Assembly: GCA_023433275.1 (NCBI GenBank)
Contig: JAEZDN010000052.1
Span: forward strand, 62,001-126,000
Source: Verrucomicrobiota bacterium
GTDB lineage: Bacteria > Verrucomicrobiota > Verrucomicrobiia > Opitutales > Opitutaceae
Length of the DNA stretch: 64,000 nucleotides
Reading direction: 5' to 3'
The translations under genes and the position numbers were made by a program. The notes beneath the pieces are model-generated. The model ran no database searches, was not told the origin of the DNA, and saw only the letters and a list, made by a program, of their open reading frames with translations. Below are positions 63,655-64,000 of the stretch, one piece after another (within the stretch, counting starts at the first letter, position 1; every line of letters begins with the position of its first letter).

Positions 63655-64000
63655 TTATCCCGAAATCGGACCGTGGGGCAAAGCGGCGACCTGCTTCTCC
63701 AACATGGCGACCAGTCCGTCCATTAATGGCACCGCGGCAAGGCTCGCATGCGCTGCCAAGGCGGCCCGGGCCGCGGCCAGTTCCACTTCAATCGCACCGA
63801 CTACCGCGGCGCCGATGCCCAGCTCACGCATGCGCTCCTGACTCGCTGCCAGCGCATGCGCGCCGCCGTCCCGCAAGGCCGCCTTGAGGGCTTCGCGTTC
63901 TCCCGCGGGCATGCGCTCGAGCAGCATCATCAGCGGAAGGGTGAGCTTCCCGGTTGCCAGATCGGTACCCAAGGTCTTTCCAATCTTCCGTTCCTCACCC
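63655..64000 (-). CDS. Polyprenyl diphosphate synthase (C-terminal part, runs off the window)
   Basis: The visible 114 codons contain ERKIGKTLGTDLATGKLTLP, the conserved region near the end of all-trans polyprenyl synthases (GKtlGtDl.egK.TLPli), followed by the family's helical C-terminus. Such enzymes make the side chains of quinones. The N-terminus, with both DDxxD motifs, is outside the window. It is the first visible gene of the minus-strand group leading into the sigma-factor gene, 50 bases away, so co-transcription is possible. Confidence 0.85.
   Translation of the reverse strand, partial: GEERKIGKTLGTDLATGKLTLPLMMLLERMPAGEREALKAALRDGGAHALAASQERMRELGIGAAVVGAIEVELAAARAALAAHASLAAVPLMDGLVAMLEKQVAALPHGPISG

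Overview
The window is GC-rich (well above 60 % by eye), Gram-negative in character (lipoproteins, TolC-like protein, ExbB/ExbD, KdsD-type sugar-phosphate isomerase) and densely packed with ordinary chromosomal genes. The gene types point to a member of the Verrucomicrobiota, most likely an Opitutaceae-like bacterium: a TPR / MotA-ExbB / ExbD envelope operon, a long two-part ThyX of the kind known from Chlamydiae, tandem PilT ATPases, and a quinone-reducing complex I cluster. The phylum is inferred from gene content and was not tested. There is no rRNA, prophage, transposase, CRISPR array or plasmid origin; the only RNA gene is a tRNA-Ser.

Layout. 1-4016 (minus): an envelope-energisation operon of a TPR protein, an ExbB/MotA-type and an ExbD-type channel subunit, and a partial membrane-anchored protein that runs off the left edge. 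4162-9247: LemA with an M48 metalloprotease, SufE, two unknown proteins and a TatD-type hydrolase. 9395-17727: nitronate monooxygenase, TcdA, a MscS-type channel, an NAD-salvage pair (PnuC plus a NadR-type kinase), then a redox/heat-stress group (Hsp33, MsrA, Hsp15-like S4 protein) around a fatty-acid-hydroxylase-type membrane protein. 17971-29293: EttA, a DoxX-like protein, a beta-CASP metallo-hydrolase, a 1199-residue Sel1-repeat protein, an unusual MIP channel and two adjacent PilT ATPases. 29294-30084 has no genes and is a nest of dispersed repeats. 30085-38392: a UVR-like coiled-coil protein, an EEP hydrolase, ThyX, then a putative secretion operon (GGT-repeat lipoprotein, TolC-like lipoprotein, periplasmic adaptor, ABC ATPase, ABC permease).

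38468-52745 (minus) is a complex I cluster with 13 of the 14 standard subunits in the order nuoB-C-D-E-(small membrane protein)-F-G-H-I-J-K-L-M-N. nuoA is missing and tRNA-Ser(GGA) lies where it would be expected. Several spacers inside the cluster hold repeat sequence. 53112-61888: SufU and SufS, an aminotransferase, HemN with QueD, a LysM lipoprotein divergent from KdsD/KpsF, and class I fumarase. 61970-64000 (minus): the 3' part of a polyprenyl diphosphate synthase, an ECF sigma factor, its probable membrane-anchored partner, and a terminator.

The less ordinary signals are: three families of dispersed intergenic repeats (two able to fold into hairpins), also found inside the nuo cluster; nuo lacking nuoA but carrying a DUF3566-like gene; a MIP channel with NPAV in both halves; a ThyX whose conserved motifs are split between its two halves; a lipoprotein with two (Gly-Gly-Thr)n blocks next to its own exporter-like operon; and an ECF sigma factor whose partner has no zinc anti-sigma motif. 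I did not find a clearly new defence or mobile system.
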